Shown: positions 10,293-19,754, counted from the stretch's first letter. The stretch is DNA of 64,000 nucleotides from Methylorubrum thiocyanatum (GCA_014138645.1 JACJIB010000005.1:419975-483974), one strand, 5' to 3'. The notes: generated by a model not told the origin, from the sequence alone. Numbers and translations: made by a program.

Positions 10293-11728
10293 CCCCGATC
10301 CAGTCCGTCCTGCCGGCGATCACGCCGGTCCTGCCGGAGATCGTCCTGAGCATCGGCGCTCTGCTGCTCGTCCTCTACGGGGCATGGCGCGGCGAGCGCT
10401 CGTCCGAGGGCGTGAATGTCGGCGCGCTGATCCTGCTGATCTTCACCTTCTTCCTCGTCGTCTCGCAGACGGGCAACGTGACGACGCTGAACGGCGCCTT
10501 CATCGCCGACCCGTTCGCACGGGTGATGAAGGCGCTGATCCTGATCGGCTCGGCGGCGACTATCCTGCTCTCGCGCGACTACTTCCAGCGCGAGCGCATC
10601 GACCGGTTCGAGTACCCGATCCTGATCGTGCTCTGCACCATCGGTATGCTGGTGATGGCCTCGGCCAACGACCTGATCTCGCTCTATCTGGGCCTCGAAC
10701 TGCAGTCGCTCGCCGCCTACGTCATCGCCGCTTTCCATCGCGACGACGTGAAGTCCACGGAAGCCGGCCTGAAGTACTTCGTGCTCGGCGCGCTCTCCTC
10801 CGGCATGCTGCTCTACGGCGCCTCGCTGGTCTACGGCTTCACCGGCACGGTCTCCTTCCCTGGCATTGTCACGGCGCTCAACGGCCCGACGAGCTTCGGC
10901 ATCGTGCTCGGCATCGTGTTCGTGGCCGCCGGCGTCGCCTTCAAGCTCGCTGCCGTGCCGTTCCACATGTGGACGCCGGACGTCTACGAGGGCTCGCCGA
11001 CGCCGGTCACCGCCTTCTTCGGCTCCGCGCCGAAGGTCGCCGCGATGGCGATGACGGTGCGCGTCTTCATCGGCGCCTTTCCCGACGTCACCGCGGTCTG
11101 GCAGCAGATCATCGTGTTCGTCTCGATCGCCTCGATGGCGCTCGGCTCCTTCGCCGCTATCGGCCAGCGCAACATCAAGCGCCTGATGGCCTATTCCTCC
11201 ATCGGCAATGTCGGCTACGCCCTGATCGGCCTCGCCGCGGGCTCGGAGGAGGGCGTGCGCGGCGTGGTCATCTACATGGTGATCTACCTCGCCATGACGC
11301 TCGGCGCCTTCGCCGTGCTGCTGTCGCTCCGCCGCAAGGACAGGATGTTCGAGACGATCGACGACCTGTCGGGCCTCTCGCGCACCCATCCCTGGCTGGC
11401 CTTCTGCCTTGCCGCGATGATGTTCTCGCTCGCCGGCATCCCGCCGCTCGCCGGGTTCTTCGCGAAGTTCTACGTCTTCTCCGCCGCGATCCAGGCGGGT
11501 CTGGTGACGCTCGCGGTCGTCGGCGTGGTGACCTCGGTGGTCGGCGCGTTCTACTACCTGCGCCTCGTCAAGGTGATGTACTTCGATGAGGCCAAGGCCC
11601 CCTACGAGCGGATCCCGCCGGGCTCGGCCATCGTGCTCGGCGTATCGAGCGCCGTCGTGGTGCTGTTTTTCCTGATCCCGGCGCCGCTCGTCGCCGCGGC
11701 GGGCGACGCCGCGAAGTCGCTGTTCTAA
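10289..11728 (+). CDS. nuoN: NADH-quinone oxidoreductase subunit N (antiporter-like)
   Basis: 479 residues with about 14 membrane helices, the third antiporter-like subunit of complex I. The family segment [21 protein letters not shown] (near residue 131, conserved Glu) and [20 protein letters not shown] (near residue 218) are intact. The ATG overlaps the nuoM stop by four bases (ATGA), so translational coupling is likely. It is the last nuo gene; birA starts 6 bases later and is probably in the same transcript. Confidence 0.98.
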   Translation: MTPIQSVLPAITPVLPEIVLSIGALLLVLYGAWRGERSSEGVNVGALILLIFTFFLVVSQTGNVTTLNGAFIADPFARVMKALILIGSAATILLSRDYFQRERIDRFEYPILIVLCTIGMLVMASANDLISLYLGLELQSLAAYVIAAFHRDDVKSTEAGLKYFVLGALSSGMLLYGASLVYGFTGTVSFPGIVTALNGPTSFGIVLGIVFVAAGVAFKLAAVPFHMWTPDVYEGSPTPVTAFFGSAPKVAAMAMTVRVFIGAFPDVTAVWQQIIVFVSIASMALGSFAAIGQRNIKRLMAYSSIGNVGYALIGLAAGSEEGVRGVVIYMVIYLAMTLGAFAVLLSLRRKDRMFETIDDLSGLSRTHPWLAFCLAAMMFSLAGIPPLAGFFAKFYVFSAAIQAGLVTLAVVGVVTSVVGAFYYLRLVKVMYFDEAKAPYERIPPGSAIVLGVSSAVVVLFFLIPAPLVAAAGDAAKSLF

Positions 11729-11734
11729 AGGCGG

Positions 11735-12580
11735 ATGCAGTTCCGCTTAAGCCAAGCGGCCCGGTCCGAGGGACATCGGCTCCACAGCCACGACCGGCTC
11801 GATTCGACCAACAGCGAGGCGATGCGCCTCGCTCATGGCGGCGAGGCCGGCCCGCTCTGGGTCACGACCCGGCGCCAGGAGGCGGGCCGCGGCCGCCGCG
11901 GCAACGCCTGGACCTCGCCGGAGGGCAACCTCGCCGCGAGCCTGCTGCTGCCGGTGGCGGGTGTCGCACCGGAGATGGTGGCCACGCTCGGCTTCGTTGC
12001 GGGCGTGGCGTTGGTCGATGCGATCAGGGATGCGTGCCGTCTGGACCCTTCCCCCCTCTCCCCGCAGGCAGGGGAGGGGGATGCGCTGCCGCAGGGCATT
12101 GCCGCTGCCCACGCCGCCATCCATCTGAAGTGGCCCAACGACGTCCTCGCCGACGGCCGGAAACTCGCCGGCATCCTGCTGGAGGCCGAGACGCTTCCGG
12201 GCGGGCGACGGGCCGTGGTGGTCGGGTTCGGCGTCAACGTCGCGGCGGCGCCCGAGGGTTTGCCCTATCCCGCAGCCGCACTTTCGGCTTTTTCCGCGGC
12301 GGATGCGCCGAGGTTGCTCGAATTCCTGTCGGAACGGTTTGTCGAAGCCGTCCGGATCTGGAACAAGGGGCGCGGATTCTCGAATATCCGGCGGCAGTGG
12401 CTGGAGCGCGCGGCGGGGGTAGGGGCCCCCGTGTCGGTTCGCATGGCCGAAGTCACGCTGACGGGCATCTTTGAAACGATCGACGAGGGGGGGCGGCTCG
12501 TGATCCTCGCCCCGGATGGAACCCGACGAACCGTGACGGCGGGCGAGGTGCATTTCGGACGTGCCGCGACGGCGGCCTGA
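11735..12580 (+). CDS. birA: Biotin--[acetyl-CoA-carboxylase] ligase, carrying an in-frame palindromic insert
   Basis: 281 residues. It attaches biotin to carboxylase carrier domains (acetyl-CoA, propionyl-CoA and pyruvate carboxylases). Visible motifs are the substrate loop RQEAGRGRRGNAWTSPEGN near residue 47, HLKWPNDVLADGRKLAGIL near residue 131 and VVGFGVNVAAAP. There is no N-terminal DNA-binding domain, so it is the monofunctional type. About 15 residues near 104-118 (DPSPLSPQAGEGDAL) are translated from a GC-rich palindrome and have no place in the family; the frame is kept, so the protein is probably active. It follows nuoN by 6 bases, the usual order in Rhizobiales. Confidence 0.95.
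   Translation: MQFRLSQAARSEGHRLHSHDRLDSTNSEAMRLAHGGEAGPLWVTTRRQEAGRGRRGNAWTSPEGNLAASLLLPVAGVAPEMVATLGFVAGVALVDAIRDACRLDPSPLSPQAGEGDALPQGIAAAHAAIHLKWPNDVLADGRKLAGILLEAETLPGGRRAVVVGFGVNVAAAPEGLPYPAAALSAFSAADAPRLLEFLSERFVEAVRIWNKGRGFSNIRRQWLERAAGVGAPVSVRMAEVTLTGIFETIDEGGRLVILAPDGTRRTVTAGEVHFGRAATAA
12052..12080. repeat. GC palindrome inserted within birA
   Basis: CTCCCC (12058-12063) pairs with GGGGAG (12071-12076); after a CT bulge the arms extend as CCCC/GGGG, giving an imperfect hairpin with loop GCAGGCA. The C-rich/G-rich arms around a GCAGGC loop resemble intergenic palindromes of methylobacteria. A related one (CTCCTCCCC/GGGGAGGAG) lies at 14279-14304. It adds an in-frame surface loop to BirA. 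Confidence 0.6.
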
Positions 12581-12599
12581 GACTGGATAGACGAACAAG

Positions 12600-14273
12600 A
12601 TGACGACACGGCAGGACGAACTCGTCTTCGTGCCGCTCGGCGGCGTGGGCGAGATCGGGATGAACGCGGGCCTCTACGGGATCGGACCCGAGAAGCAGCG
12701 CAAGTGGATCATGGTCGATTGCGGGATGGGGTTTGCCGGCGAGGAAGGCTTGCCCGGCATCGATCTGATGTTCCCCGACCTCACCTTCATCGAGGAGCGC
12801 AAGAAGGACCTTCTCGGCATCTTCATCACCCACGCGCACGAGGACCATATCGGCGCGATCTCGGAACTGTGGCCGCGGATCAAGGCCCCGGTCTACGCCA
12901 CGCGGTTTGCCAAGCAGTTGCTGGAGACCCGCCGCCTCTCCGAGCCCGGCGCGCCGAAGGTCGACCTGCGCGAGATCAAGCCGGGCCGGCGCGTGACGGT
13001 CGGGCCGTTCGAGATCGAGTTCGTGCCGGTGGCGCACTCGATCCCGGAATCGAACGCGGTGGCGATCCGCACCGAGCACGGCCTTGTGCTGCATACCGGT
13101 GACTGGAAGCTCGACGACACGCCGGTCGCGGGCGACTCGACCTCGCCCGAGGCCTTCACCGCGCTCGGCGACGAGGGCATCCTGGCGCTCGTCTGCGACT
13201 CGACCAACGTGCTGCGCGAGGGCCGCTCGCCGAGCGAGACCGAGGTCTCCGCAACACTGCGTAAGCTGATCGAGAACGCGCCCCACCGCGTCGCGGTGAC
13301 GACCTTCGCCTCCAACGTCGCTCGCATCCGCGCCGTGGCGGAGGCCGCCCAGGCCTGCGGCCGGCAGGTGATCGCCGTCGGACGCGCCATGGACCGGGTG
13401 ATCGATGTCGCCCGCGAGTGCGGCTATCTCGACGGTCTGCCGGATTTCCTCTCGGCCGATTCCTACTCGCACCTGCCGCGCGACAAGGTGGTCTGCCTGC
13501 TCACCGGTTCGCAGGGCGAGCCGCGGGCGGCGATGTCGCGGGTCTCGCGCCACGACCATCCGGCGATCTCGCTGACGGCCGGCGACCGGGTGATCTTCTC
13601 CTCGCGCGCCATTCCCGGCAACGAGCGCGATGTCGGAGCCATCATCAACGACCTGATCGAGGACGGCATCGAGGTCATCACCGACCGCACCGAACTCGTC
13701 CACGTCTCCGGCCATCCGCGCCGGGAGGAGATGGTGGCGATGTATTCGTGGACGCGGCCGAAGGCGGTGGTGCCGGTCCATGGCGAGGCGCTGCACCTCG
13801 ACGAGCACGCGCGCTTCGCCCGCTCGCAGGGCGTCGAGTCGGTGGTGAAGGCCCGCAACGGCGCGGTGGTCCGCCTCGCTCCGGGCAAGCCGGAGGTGGT
13901 CGAGCACGTCCGCGCCGGCCGGCTCTACAAGGACGGCAACGTCCTCATCGACTCCAAGGACCGGGCGATCCCGGAGCGGCGCAAGCTCTCGCAGACCGGC
14001 ATCGTCTCGGTGGCGCTCGCCATCGACGAGCGCGGCGAGATGGCCGGTGAGCCGGCGGTGGACATCATGGGCCTGCCCAATCGCGGGCGCGGCGGCGAGC
14101 CCTTGCTCGACACCGTGGTCGATACGGTCAACCGGACGATCAACGGCCTGTCGCGCGGCAAGATGAAGGACTCGGAGGCCGTGGAGAACGCGGTCGATCG
14201 CGCCGTGCGCTCCGCCGTCAACGAGGCCTGGGGCAAAAAGCCCGCCTGCCACGTGCAGGTGGTGGAGGTGTGA
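12600..14273 (+). CDS. rnj: Ribonuclease J
   Basis: 557 residues, the usual size. It is a metallo-beta-lactamase/beta-CASP exo- and endoribonuclease that matures rRNA and degrades mRNA; alphaproteobacteria use it alongside RNase E. The metal motif HxHxDH is His78-x-His80-x-Asp82-His83 (THAHEDHIG). Other metal ligands are in VPVAHSIPESNAVAI (near residue 141) and HTGDWKLDD, and the beta-CASP region contains LTGSQGEPRAAMSR and the histidine segment VHVSGHPRREEM. The C-terminal domain for dimerisation is present. It lies 19 bases after birA. Confidence 0.96.
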   Translation: MTTRQDELVFVPLGGVGEIGMNAGLYGIGPEKQRKWIMVDCGMGFAGEEGLPGIDLMFPDLTFIEERKKDLLGIFITHAHEDHIGAISELWPRIKAPVYATRFAKQLLETRRLSEPGAPKVDLREIKPGRRVTVGPFEIEFVPVAHSIPESNAVAIRTEHGLVLHTGDWKLDDTPVAGDSTSPEAFTALGDEGILALVCDSTNVLREGRSPSETEVSATLRKLIENAPHRVAVTTFASNVARIRAVAEAAQACGRQVIAVGRAMDRVIDVARECGYLDGLPDFLSADSYSHLPRDKVVCLLTGSQGEPRAAMSRVSRHDHPAISLTAGDRVIFSSRAIPGNERDVGAIINDLIEDGIEVITDRTELVHVSGHPRREEMVAMYSWTRPKAVVPVHGEALHLDEHARFARSQGVESVVKARNGAVVRLAPGKPEVVEHVRAGRLYKDGNVLIDSKDRAIPERRKLSQTGIVSVALAIDERGEMAGEPAVDIMGLPNRGRGGEPLLDTVVDTVNRTINGLSRGKMKDSEAVENAVDRAVRSAVNEAWGKKPACHVQVVEV

Positions 14274-14278
14274 AGCAG

Positions 14279-14304
14279 GGTCTCCTCCCCCAGGGGAGGA
14301 GACC
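14279..14304. repeat. Palindrome between rnj and mce
   Basis: GGTCTCCTCCCC pairs with GGGGAGGAGACC around a very short CA centre, an almost perfect 26-base palindrome. It lacks a T-run, so it is more likely an intergenic repeat or mRNA-end stabiliser than an intrinsic terminator. It shares the C-rich/G-rich arm type with the palindrome inside birA. Confidence 0.6.
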
Positions 14305-14327
14305 GACGGGCAGGGAGGGAAAGAACA

Positions 14328-14732
14328 ATGATCGGACGGCTCAACCACGTCGCCATCGCGGTGAAGGATCTCGACGCGGCGACCGCAATCTACCGCGACA
14401 CCCTCGGCGCCAAGGTGACCGAGCCGCTGCCGCAGCCCGAGCACGGCGTGACGGTGGTGTTCGTGGAACTGCCCAACAGCAAGGTCGAGCTGATGTCGCC
14501 CCTTGGCGAGAACTCGACCATTCAGGGCTTCGTCGACAAGAACCCGGCCGGCGGCATCCACCACGTCTGCTACGAGGTCGAGGACATCATCGCCGCCCGC
14601 GACAAGATGAAGGCGGCCGGCGCCCGCGTGCTCGGCACCGGCGAGCCGAAGATCGGTGCCCACGGCAAGCCGGTGATCTTCCTCCACCCCAAGGACTTCC
14701 TGGGAACGCTGGTGGAGCTGGAGCAGGTCTGA
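14328..14732 (+). CDS. mce: Methylmalonyl-CoA epimerase
   Basis: 134 residues of the vicinal-oxygen-chelate (glyoxalase) fold. It interconverts (2S)- and (2R)-methylmalonyl-CoA; in methylotrophs with the ethylmalonyl-CoA pathway and in propionate use it feeds methylmalonyl-CoA mutase. The metal ligands fit RLNHVAIAVKDLD (His at residue 6), GGIHHVCYEVED (His near residue 81) and a Glu near the C-terminus (TLVELEQV). The start follows a GGGAGGGA site. It lies between rnj and a DUF1467 gene, as in other Rhizobiales. Confidence 0.93.
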   Translation: MIGRLNHVAIAVKDLDAATAIYRDTLGAKVTEPLPQPEHGVTVVFVELPNSKVELMSPLGENSTIQGFVDKNPAGGIHHVCYEVEDIIAARDKMKAAGARVLGTGEPKIGAHGKPVIFLHPKDFLGTLVELEQV

Positions 14733-14860
14733 TCCGGCTTCCGCTCGATCAAAGCGGAAACCGGATCGGCGAGCCCGCGCGGCGCTTGAGCGAAGACCAG
14801 ATCCGCCATTCCCAAGGGATCAATCGGATTTGGTCTGACAGGCCCTGTTCGGCTCAAGTC

Positions 14861-14887
14861 CGGCCGGGTCTCAGCCCGGCCGTTTTT
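14861..14887 (+). terminator. Intrinsic terminator after mce
   Basis: CGGCCGGG (14861-14868) pairs with CCCGGCCG (14875-14882) around a TCTCAG loop, followed directly by TTTTT. It is an 8-base GC stem with a T-run, placed after mce and 20 bases before the DUF1467 start. An upstream hairpin GATCCGG...CCGGATC near 14732-14767 is of repeat type. Confidence 0.8.
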
Positions 14888-14906
14888 CCATGACCGTTTG
14901 CAGACG

Positions 14907-15245
14907 ATGACCCGCTCGCCCCTTCGCACCCTCACCGCCTCGACGCCCCTGACCCTCCTGACGGTGGCGGTGCTGATCGCGCTCTTCGCCACGGTGGCGG
15001 TGAAGGGCTTCGACCTGACGGTGTTCGGCGCGCTGGCGCTCTACTTCGTGCTGTGGTGGACTTTCCTGTTCGCGATCCTGCCGCTGGGCAACGCGGCCGA
15101 GGCGGATCCGCAGCGGCTGGTGCCGGGCCAGGATCCGGGAGCGCCTGCGAGCCCGCGCCTGCGCGAGAAGGCCCTGCTGACGACGGTCCTAGCGGCCGTC
15201 GCGTTCTTCGCGGCCCTGCTGATCTTCCCGCTCGCCCGGCTCTGA
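14907..15245 (+). CDS. DUF1467 family membrane protein
   Basis: 112 residues from the ATG at 14907; a TTG three codons earlier is also in frame. There are three hydrophobic segments: about residues 12-32, 36-58 (ALALYFVLWWTFLFAILPLG) and the C-terminal 25. The stretch LYFVLWWTFLFAILPLG, followed by DPGAPASPRLREKALLTT, is the DUF1467 signature. Function unknown. It regularly sits between mce and proS in alphaproteobacteria, which gives the assignment strong context. An intrinsic terminator lies just upstream, so it may have its own promoter or depend on read-through. Confidence 0.85.
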   Translation: MTRSPLRTLTASTPLTLLTVAVLIALFATVAVKGFDLTVFGALALYFVLWWTFLFAILPLGNAAEADPQRLVPGQDPGAPASPRLREKALLTTVLAAVAFFAALLIFPLARL

Positions 15246-15277
15246 CGAAGCCGCGGCACCGCACAGCTCCAAAACAA

Positions 15278-15302
15278 AAAGCAAGGCACGAGGCCTTGCT
15301 TT
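15278..15302 (+). terminator. Intrinsic terminator after the DUF1467 gene
   Basis: AAAGCAAGGC (15278-15287) pairs perfectly with GCCTTGCTTT (15293-15302) around an ACGAG loop. The A- and T-flanked 10-base stem is usable in both directions. It lies 33 bases after the DUF1467 stop. Confidence 0.8.
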
Positions 15303-15679
15303 GGATAACCGAAGTATTTCCAGCCTAATTATATCGCGCATTTCTTGCGGCGCGTTGGCTGATTGTTCCTCCCAAGACCCGGACCGTGCGCTGCCTCGTG
15401 GGCTGCGACCATCACGGCGCTGCTTATAGGAAGAAGATTTCCCTTTGTCATCAGGGGAGAGACGGTTCGCAGCGTTTTTTTGCAGGGCGCGTGGCAAACG
15501 GCTTCCGCCGGGCGCGAAGGTCGAGGCGCGTCACCGCTTCGCCGGCTTCGTTCCGCCTTATTGCAGGTCGATCCTGTGTTCGTAGGGCGCTTGTATTTTG
15601 CAGGGGCAATGTGTTGTGTGCCCTCGCATGCCGGCCTGGCTCCTCCCCGGCTGCGCCCGCCGTCTTCCAAGGTCGAACG
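15303..15679. other. Gene-free stretch before proS
   Basis: About 375 bases without a convincing gene; open frames crossing it are Arg-rich and not protein-like. It starts with an AT-richer patch (near 15310-15345) after the terminator, a reasonable place for the proS-lolCD promoter, but I see no clean -35/-10 pair. No tRNA or riboswitch pattern was recognised; a T-box would not be expected in this lineage. Confidence 0.5.
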
Positions 15680-17005
15680 ATGCGTCTCTCCCGCTACTTC
15701 CTGCCGATCCTGCGCGAGACGCCCAAGGAAGCGGAGATCGTCTCGCACCGCCTGATGCTGCGCGCCGGCATGATCCGCCAGGAGGCCGCCGGCATCTACG
15801 CGTGGCTGCCGCTGGGTCTGCGCGTCCTCAACAAGGTCTGCGACGTGATCCGCGCCGAGCAGGACCGCGCCGGCGCCGTCGAGATCCTGATGCCGACGAT
15901 CCAGGCCGCCGATCTCTGGCGTGAATCCGGCCGCTACGAGGCCTACGGCAAGGAGATGCTGCGGCTGAAGGACCGGCATGAGCGCGAGCTGCTCTACGGC
16001 CCGACGGCGGAAGAGGTCGTCACCGAGATATTCCGCGCGAGCGCCCGCTCCTACAAGGATCTGCCCAAAAACCTCTACCAGATCTCGTGGAAGTTCCGCG
16101 ACGAGGTGCGCCCGCGCTTCGGCACCATGCGCTCGCGCGAGTTCCTGATGAAGGACGGCTACTCGTTCGACCTCGATCAGGCCGCCGCGCGCCACTCCTA
16201 CAACAAGGTCTTCGTCTCTTACCTCCGCACCTTCGAGACGCTGGGCCTCCGGGCGATTCCGATGCGCGCCGATACCGGCCCCATCGGCGGCGATCTCAGC
16301 CATGAGTTCATCATCCTGGCCAAGACCGGTGAGAGCGAGGTCTTCTGCGACCGCGCCTATCTCGACATGCCGGTGCCGCCCCCGTCCGTCGATTTCGACG
16401 ACGTCGCCGGCCTGCAGGGCGTGGTCGATTCCTGGACCTCGCACTACGCCGCCACCGACGAGATGCACGACGAGGCGGTCTTCGCCGAGGTGCCGGAAGC
16501 CTCGCGCCTCTCCGCCCGCGGCATCGAAGTCGGCCACATCTTCTATTTCGGCACGAAGTACTCGACCCCGATGAAGGCGGTCGTCACCGGCCCCGACGGG
16601 CAGGAACGGCCGGTCCATATGGGATCCTACGGCATCGGCCCGAGCCGGCTCGTGGCCGCGACCATCGAGGCGAGCCATGACGAGGCCGGCATCATCTGGC
16701 CGGACGCCATCGCCCCCTTCGATGTGGCGCTGATCAACCTCAAGGTCGGTGACGCTGCGTGCGATGCCGCCTGCGCCGAGATCCAGTCGGGGCTCGAGAC
16801 CGCCGGCCTCTCGGTGCTCTACGACGACCGCGACGAGCGGCCGGGCGCCAAGTTCGCCACCGCGGATCTCATCGGCCTGCCCTGGCAGGTGATCGTCGGC
16901 CCGAAGGGTCTGGCGGAGGGCAAGATCGAGCTGAAGCGCCGCGCCAGCGGGGAGCGCGAGACCCTCGATCCCGTCGATCTTCCCGCCCGCATCCGGCGCG
17001 TCTGA
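15680..17005 (+). CDS. proS: Prolyl-tRNA synthetase (short bacterial/mitochondrial type)
   Basis: 441 residues from the ATG at 15680 ([19 protein letters not shown]), matching the short alphaproteobacterial ProS without the editing insertion domain. The upstream in-frame extension is not protein-like. The enzyme charges tRNA-Pro. Class II motifs are visible: motif 2 with the [25 protein letters not shown] segment near residues 138-160, and motif 3 in [15 protein letters not shown] near residue 314. The C-terminal anticodon-binding domain ends at RIRRV. lolC follows 12 bases later. Confidence 0.97.
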   Translation: MRLSRYFLPILRETPKEAEIVSHRLMLRAGMIRQEAAGIYAWLPLGLRVLNKVCDVIRAEQDRAGAVEILMPTIQAADLWRESGRYEAYGKEMLRLKDRHERELLYGPTAEEVVTEIFRASARSYKDLPKNLYQISWKFRDEVRPRFGTMRSREFLMKDGYSFDLDQAAARHSYNKVFVSYLRTFETLGLRAIPMRADTGPIGGDLSHEFIILAKTGESEVFCDRAYLDMPVPPPSVDFDDVAGLQGVVDSWTSHYAATDEMHDEAVFAEVPEASRLSARGIEVGHIFYFGTKYSTPMKAVVTGPDGQERPVHMGSYGIGPSRLVAATIEASHDEAGIIWPDAIAPFDVALINLKVGDAACDAACAEIQSGLETAGLSVLYDDRDERPGAKFATADLIGLPWQVIVGPKGLAEGKIELKRRASGERETLDPVDLPARIRRV

Positions 17006-17017
17006 GGACCGGCCGCG

Positions 17018-18337
17018 ATGGCACTCGCGTTGGGCAAGGGCGGCGTCTCCTTGAGAGGCGCCCTGGAACGGCTGAAGAATGCCCGCGCGAGCGCCTCGAC
17101 GCCGCCTTTCGCCGGATTCGAGTGGATCATCGCCGGCCGCTACCTGCGCGCCCGCCGCCGGGGCGGCGGGGTCTCGGTGGTGGCCCTGTTCTCGGTGCTC
17201 GGCATCGCGGTCGGCGTGGCGACCCTCATCATCGTGCTCTCGGTGATGAACGGCTTCCGCACCGAGTTGCGCTCCAAGATCATCGGGCTCAACGGCCACG
17301 TCTTCGCCGCGCCGATCGATCGGCTCTTCACCGATTACGTCGATCTCTCGGAGCGCCTGGAAAAGGTCGCGGGCGTGCGCGCCGTCGTGCCGATGGTGCA
17401 GGGGCAGGCCTTCGCCTCCTCGCCCTATGGCGGCTCCGGCGTGCTCGTGCGCGGCGTGCGCGAATCCGACCTGCCGAAGATCCCGGCCGTCTCCGGCGCG
17501 ATCAAGAGCGGCACGCTGGAGGGCTTCGACGACGGCCAGGGCGTGGCGCTGGGCAAGCGGCTCGCCGACGCCCTCGGCCTCCAGGCGGGCGATCAGGTCA
17601 CGCTGTCGACGCCGAAGGGCGCGAGCACGCCGTTCGGCACCGCGCCGCGCACCAAGACCTACACCGTCAAGGCGATCTTCGAGATCGGCGTGACCGATTT
17701 CGACACCACCATGGCCTTCATGCCGCTGGCCGAAGCGCAGGCCTTCTTCAACCGCGACGGCGACGTCAGCGTGATCGAGATCTATCTCGACGACGCCGAC
17801 GCGGTCGGCGAGATGCGCGAGCCCCTGGAGATGGCGGCCGAGCGCCCCGTGCTGCTCACCGACTGGCGCCAGACCAACCGCACCTTCTTCGGGGCGCTCG
17901 AGGTGGAGCGGAACGTGATGTTCCTCATCCTCAACCTCATCGTCATCGTCGCGACCCTGAACATCATCTCAGGTCTTATCCTTCTCGTGCGCGACAAGTC
18001 CTCGGACATCGCGATCCTGCGCACCATGGGGGCGACGCCGGGCACGATCATGCGGGTCTTCCTCATCAACGGAGCGCTGATCGGCCTTGTCGGTACGGCG
18101 ATCGGCCTCGTCGGCGGCGTGCTGTTCACCCTCAACATCAAGCCGATCCAGCGCACCCTGTTTCCCACGGCCTGGGACCCCACCGTGCGCTTCCTCGCCG
18201 AGATCCCGGCGGAGATGAACACGAGCGAGGTCGTCATTATCGTGATCACCTCGATCCTGCTGTCGCTGGTGGCGACCCTCTATCCCTCCTGGCGCGCCGC
18301 CCGGCTCGATCCGGTGCAGGCTCTGCGCTACGGCTGA
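17018..18337 (+). CDS. lolC: Lipoprotein-releasing ABC transporter permease LolC/E type
   Basis: 439 residues. This is the inner-membrane permease of the LolCDE system, which extracts lipoproteins for transfer to LolA. There is one membrane helix near residue 52 ([22 protein letters not shown]), a large periplasmic domain to about 300, and three C-terminal helices of the FtsX/MacB type. The motif [22 protein letters not shown] follows the first helix. Alphaproteobacteria often have a single LolC/E-like permease (LolF), and no second permease gene is present here, so it may act as a homodimer. It lies between proS and lolD. Confidence 0.93.
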   Translation: MALALGKGGVSLRGALERLKNARASASTPPFAGFEWIIAGRYLRARRRGGGVSVVALFSVLGIAVGVATLIIVLSVMNGFRTELRSKIIGLNGHVFAAPIDRLFTDYVDLSERLEKVAGVRAVVPMVQGQAFASSPYGGSGVLVRGVRESDLPKIPAVSGAIKSGTLEGFDDGQGVALGKRLADALGLQAGDQVTLSTPKGASTPFGTAPRTKTYTVKAIFEIGVTDFDTTMAFMPLAEAQAFFNRDGDVSVIEIYLDDADAVGEMREPLEMAAERPVLLTDWRQTNRTFFGALEVERNVMFLILNLIVIVATLNIISGLILLVRDKSSDIAILRTMGATPGTIMRVFLINGALIGLVGTAIGLVGGVLFTLNIKPIQRTLFPTAWDPTVRFLAEIPAEMNTSEVVIIVITSILLSLVATLYPSWRAARLDPVQALRYG

Positions 18338-18351
18338 CGGAACGCCCCGAT

Positions 18352-19062
18352 ATGGCTCAGACGAATGCCGGCGGCGCTCAGCCCGTGCCGGCCCTGTTCT
18401 TCGCGGGCGTCCAACGCCGCTACGCGCAGGCCGATGGCGCGCTCGAGATCCTGCGCGGCACCGATCTGGCGATCTGGCCGGGCGAGCTGGTCGCCCTGGT
18501 GGCGCCCTCGGGGGCCGGCAAATCGACCCTGCTCCACGTCGCCGGCCTCTTAGAGCGCCCGGACGGCGGCGAGGTCTATATCGGCGGCCAGCCGACCGCC
18601 GGCATGTCGGATGCCGAGCGCACCCGTCTGCGGCGCGAGGAGATGGGCTTCGTCTACCAGTTCCACCACCTGCTGCCGGAGTTCTCGGCGCTGGAGAACG
18701 TGGTGCTGCCCCAGCTCATCCGCGGACTCGCCCGCCGGGAAGCGGAGGCGCGGGCCGCCGAACTCCTGAGCTTTCTCGGCCTCAAGGACCGCCTGCCGCA
18801 CCGCCCGGCCGAACTCTCCGGCGGCGAGCAGCAGCGCGTCGCCATCGCCCGTGCGGTGGCCAACGGCCCGCGCCTGCTGCTCGCCGACGAGCCCACCGGC
18901 AACCTCGACCCGCAGACCGCGGGCCGGGTCTTCAGCATCCTGCTCCAACTCGTGCGCGCCTCCGGCCTCGCGGCCCTGATCGCGACCCATAACATGGAGC
19001 TTGCCGCGCGCATGGACCGCCGGGTGACGATCCGCGATGGGATGATCGAGCCGTTGGCTTAG
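18352..19062 (+). CDS. lolD: Lipoprotein-releasing ABC transporter ATPase
   Basis: 236 residues from the ATG at 18352, 14 bases after lolC. It powers lipoprotein release with LolC. Walker [10 protein letters not shown] is at about 51-59, the Q-loop lies in [18 protein letters not shown], the signature [14 protein letters not shown] is near residue 155 and Walker [13 protein letters not shown] near residue 176, with the switch His in IATHNMELA. Upstream in-frame codons belong to another reading frame of lolC. Confidence 0.96.
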   Translation: MAQTNAGGAQPVPALFFAGVQRRYAQADGALEILRGTDLAIWPGELVALVAPSGAGKSTLLHVAGLLERPDGGEVYIGGQPTAGMSDAERTRLRREEMGFVYQFHHLLPEFSALENVVLPQLIRGLARREAEARAAELLSFLGLKDRLPHRPAELSGGEQQRVAIARAVANGPRLLLADEPTGNLDPQTAGRVFSILLQLVRASGLAALIATHNMELAARMDRRVTIRDGMIEPLA

Positions 19063-19080
19063 ACAAGCGGGCTTGCTATC

Positions 19081-19098
19081 GTTGTCAAATATGACAAC
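19081..19098. promoter_or_regulatory. Palindromic operator of the toxin-antitoxin pair
   Basis: GTTGTCA (19081-19087) and TGACAAC (19092-19098) form a perfect 7-base inverted repeat around AATA. It ends 9 bases before the toxin ATG, the usual place for autorepression by an XRE antitoxin. The surrounding AT-rich stretch probably also holds the -10 element. Confidence 0.65.
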
Positions 19099-19107
19099 AT
19101 CGTCCGC

Positions 19108-19455
19108 ATGGCGCGACGAACCCGCCCGATTTCATGGATCAAGGCGGCTCGGAAAGCTTTCGAGACGTTCCCGCGTGACGCGCAGGACGAGTGCCTGAGG
19201 GCCCTCACCATTGCTGCGGAGGGGGAGCGGGCGGATATCGTCAAGCCGTTGCAGGGATTGGGCTCCGGCATCTGGGAGGTCGTTTTGCGTCATCGCAACG
19301 ATGCCTTTCGGGTCGTTTACGCCGTACAGATCGATGCCGATCTATGGGTCGTGCACGCCTTTCAGAAGAAATCAATCAGTGGGATCAAGACGCCGCAGCA
19401 CGAAATCGATGTCGTGCGTGAGCGCTTGAAGCGCCTGAAGGAGGCTCTTGCATGA
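19108..19455 (+). CDS. higB: HigB/RelE-type toxin (phage-derived Gp49-like family)
   Basis: 115 residues. The sequence fits the Gp49-like (HigB/RelE superfamily) toxins, which cleave mRNA on the ribosome. Diagnostic parts are the central GLGSGIWEVVLRHRNDAFRVVY, the hydrophobic strand DLWVVHAFQKKS and the helix TPQHEIDVVRERLKRLKEAL, which carries the Lys/Arg residues of the family. The toxin gene comes first, as in higBA, and overlaps the antitoxin by four bases (ATGA). GC is lower than in neighbouring genes, in keeping with acquisition between lolD and dnaE. Target and activity are inferred. Confidence 0.85.
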   Translation: MARRTRPISWIKAARKAFETFPRDAQDECLRALTIAAEGERADIVKPLQGLGSGIWEVVLRHRNDAFRVVYAVQIDADLWVVHAFQKKSISGIKTPQHEIDVVRERLKRLKEALA

Positions 19456-19754
19456 GCGAGGACTTCGAACTCATTCGCGGAACCGGCAATGTCTTTCGTG
19501 ATCTTGACCGCGAGGATGCGGATGCCGAGCAGCTCAAGGCCCTGCTGGCCGCTCAGATCATCGCTTGTCTCGATCGGCGTCATCTGACGGGCCAGGCCGC
19601 GAGAGAGGCTACGGGAATCGCGACGGCCGACTTTTCACGAATCCGGCGGGCTAAGCTCGATCGCTTCACAGTCGATCGTCTCATGAGCATCCTCAATCGC
19701 CTTGGACAGCAGGTTGATGTCTCCGTCACGCTTCGCGAGCGGCCGGCGGCCTGA
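19452..19754 (+). CDS. higA: XRE-family antitoxin (HigA type)
   Basis: 100 residues. A helix-turn-helix of the HigA2-like (HTH_37) kind is seen at about residues 40-80: LTGQAAREATGIATADFSRI followed by LDRFTVDRLMSILNRLG. The tail QQVDVSVTLRERPAA is typical of antitoxins paired with Gp49-like toxins. It starts inside the toxin gene, so the two are translationally coupled. It probably binds the palindrome at 19081-19098 and represses the pair. Confidence 0.85.
   Translation: MSEDFELIRGTGNVFRDLDREDADAEQLKALLAAQIIACLDRRHLTGQAAREATGIATADFSRIRRAKLDRFTVDRLMSILNRLGQQVDVSVTLRERPAA

Noticed and set aside
15303-15679. Leader peptide or T-box before proS
   Set aside because: Frames are Arg-rich and not protein-like; T-box leaders are not known in this lineage and no T-box sequence is present.
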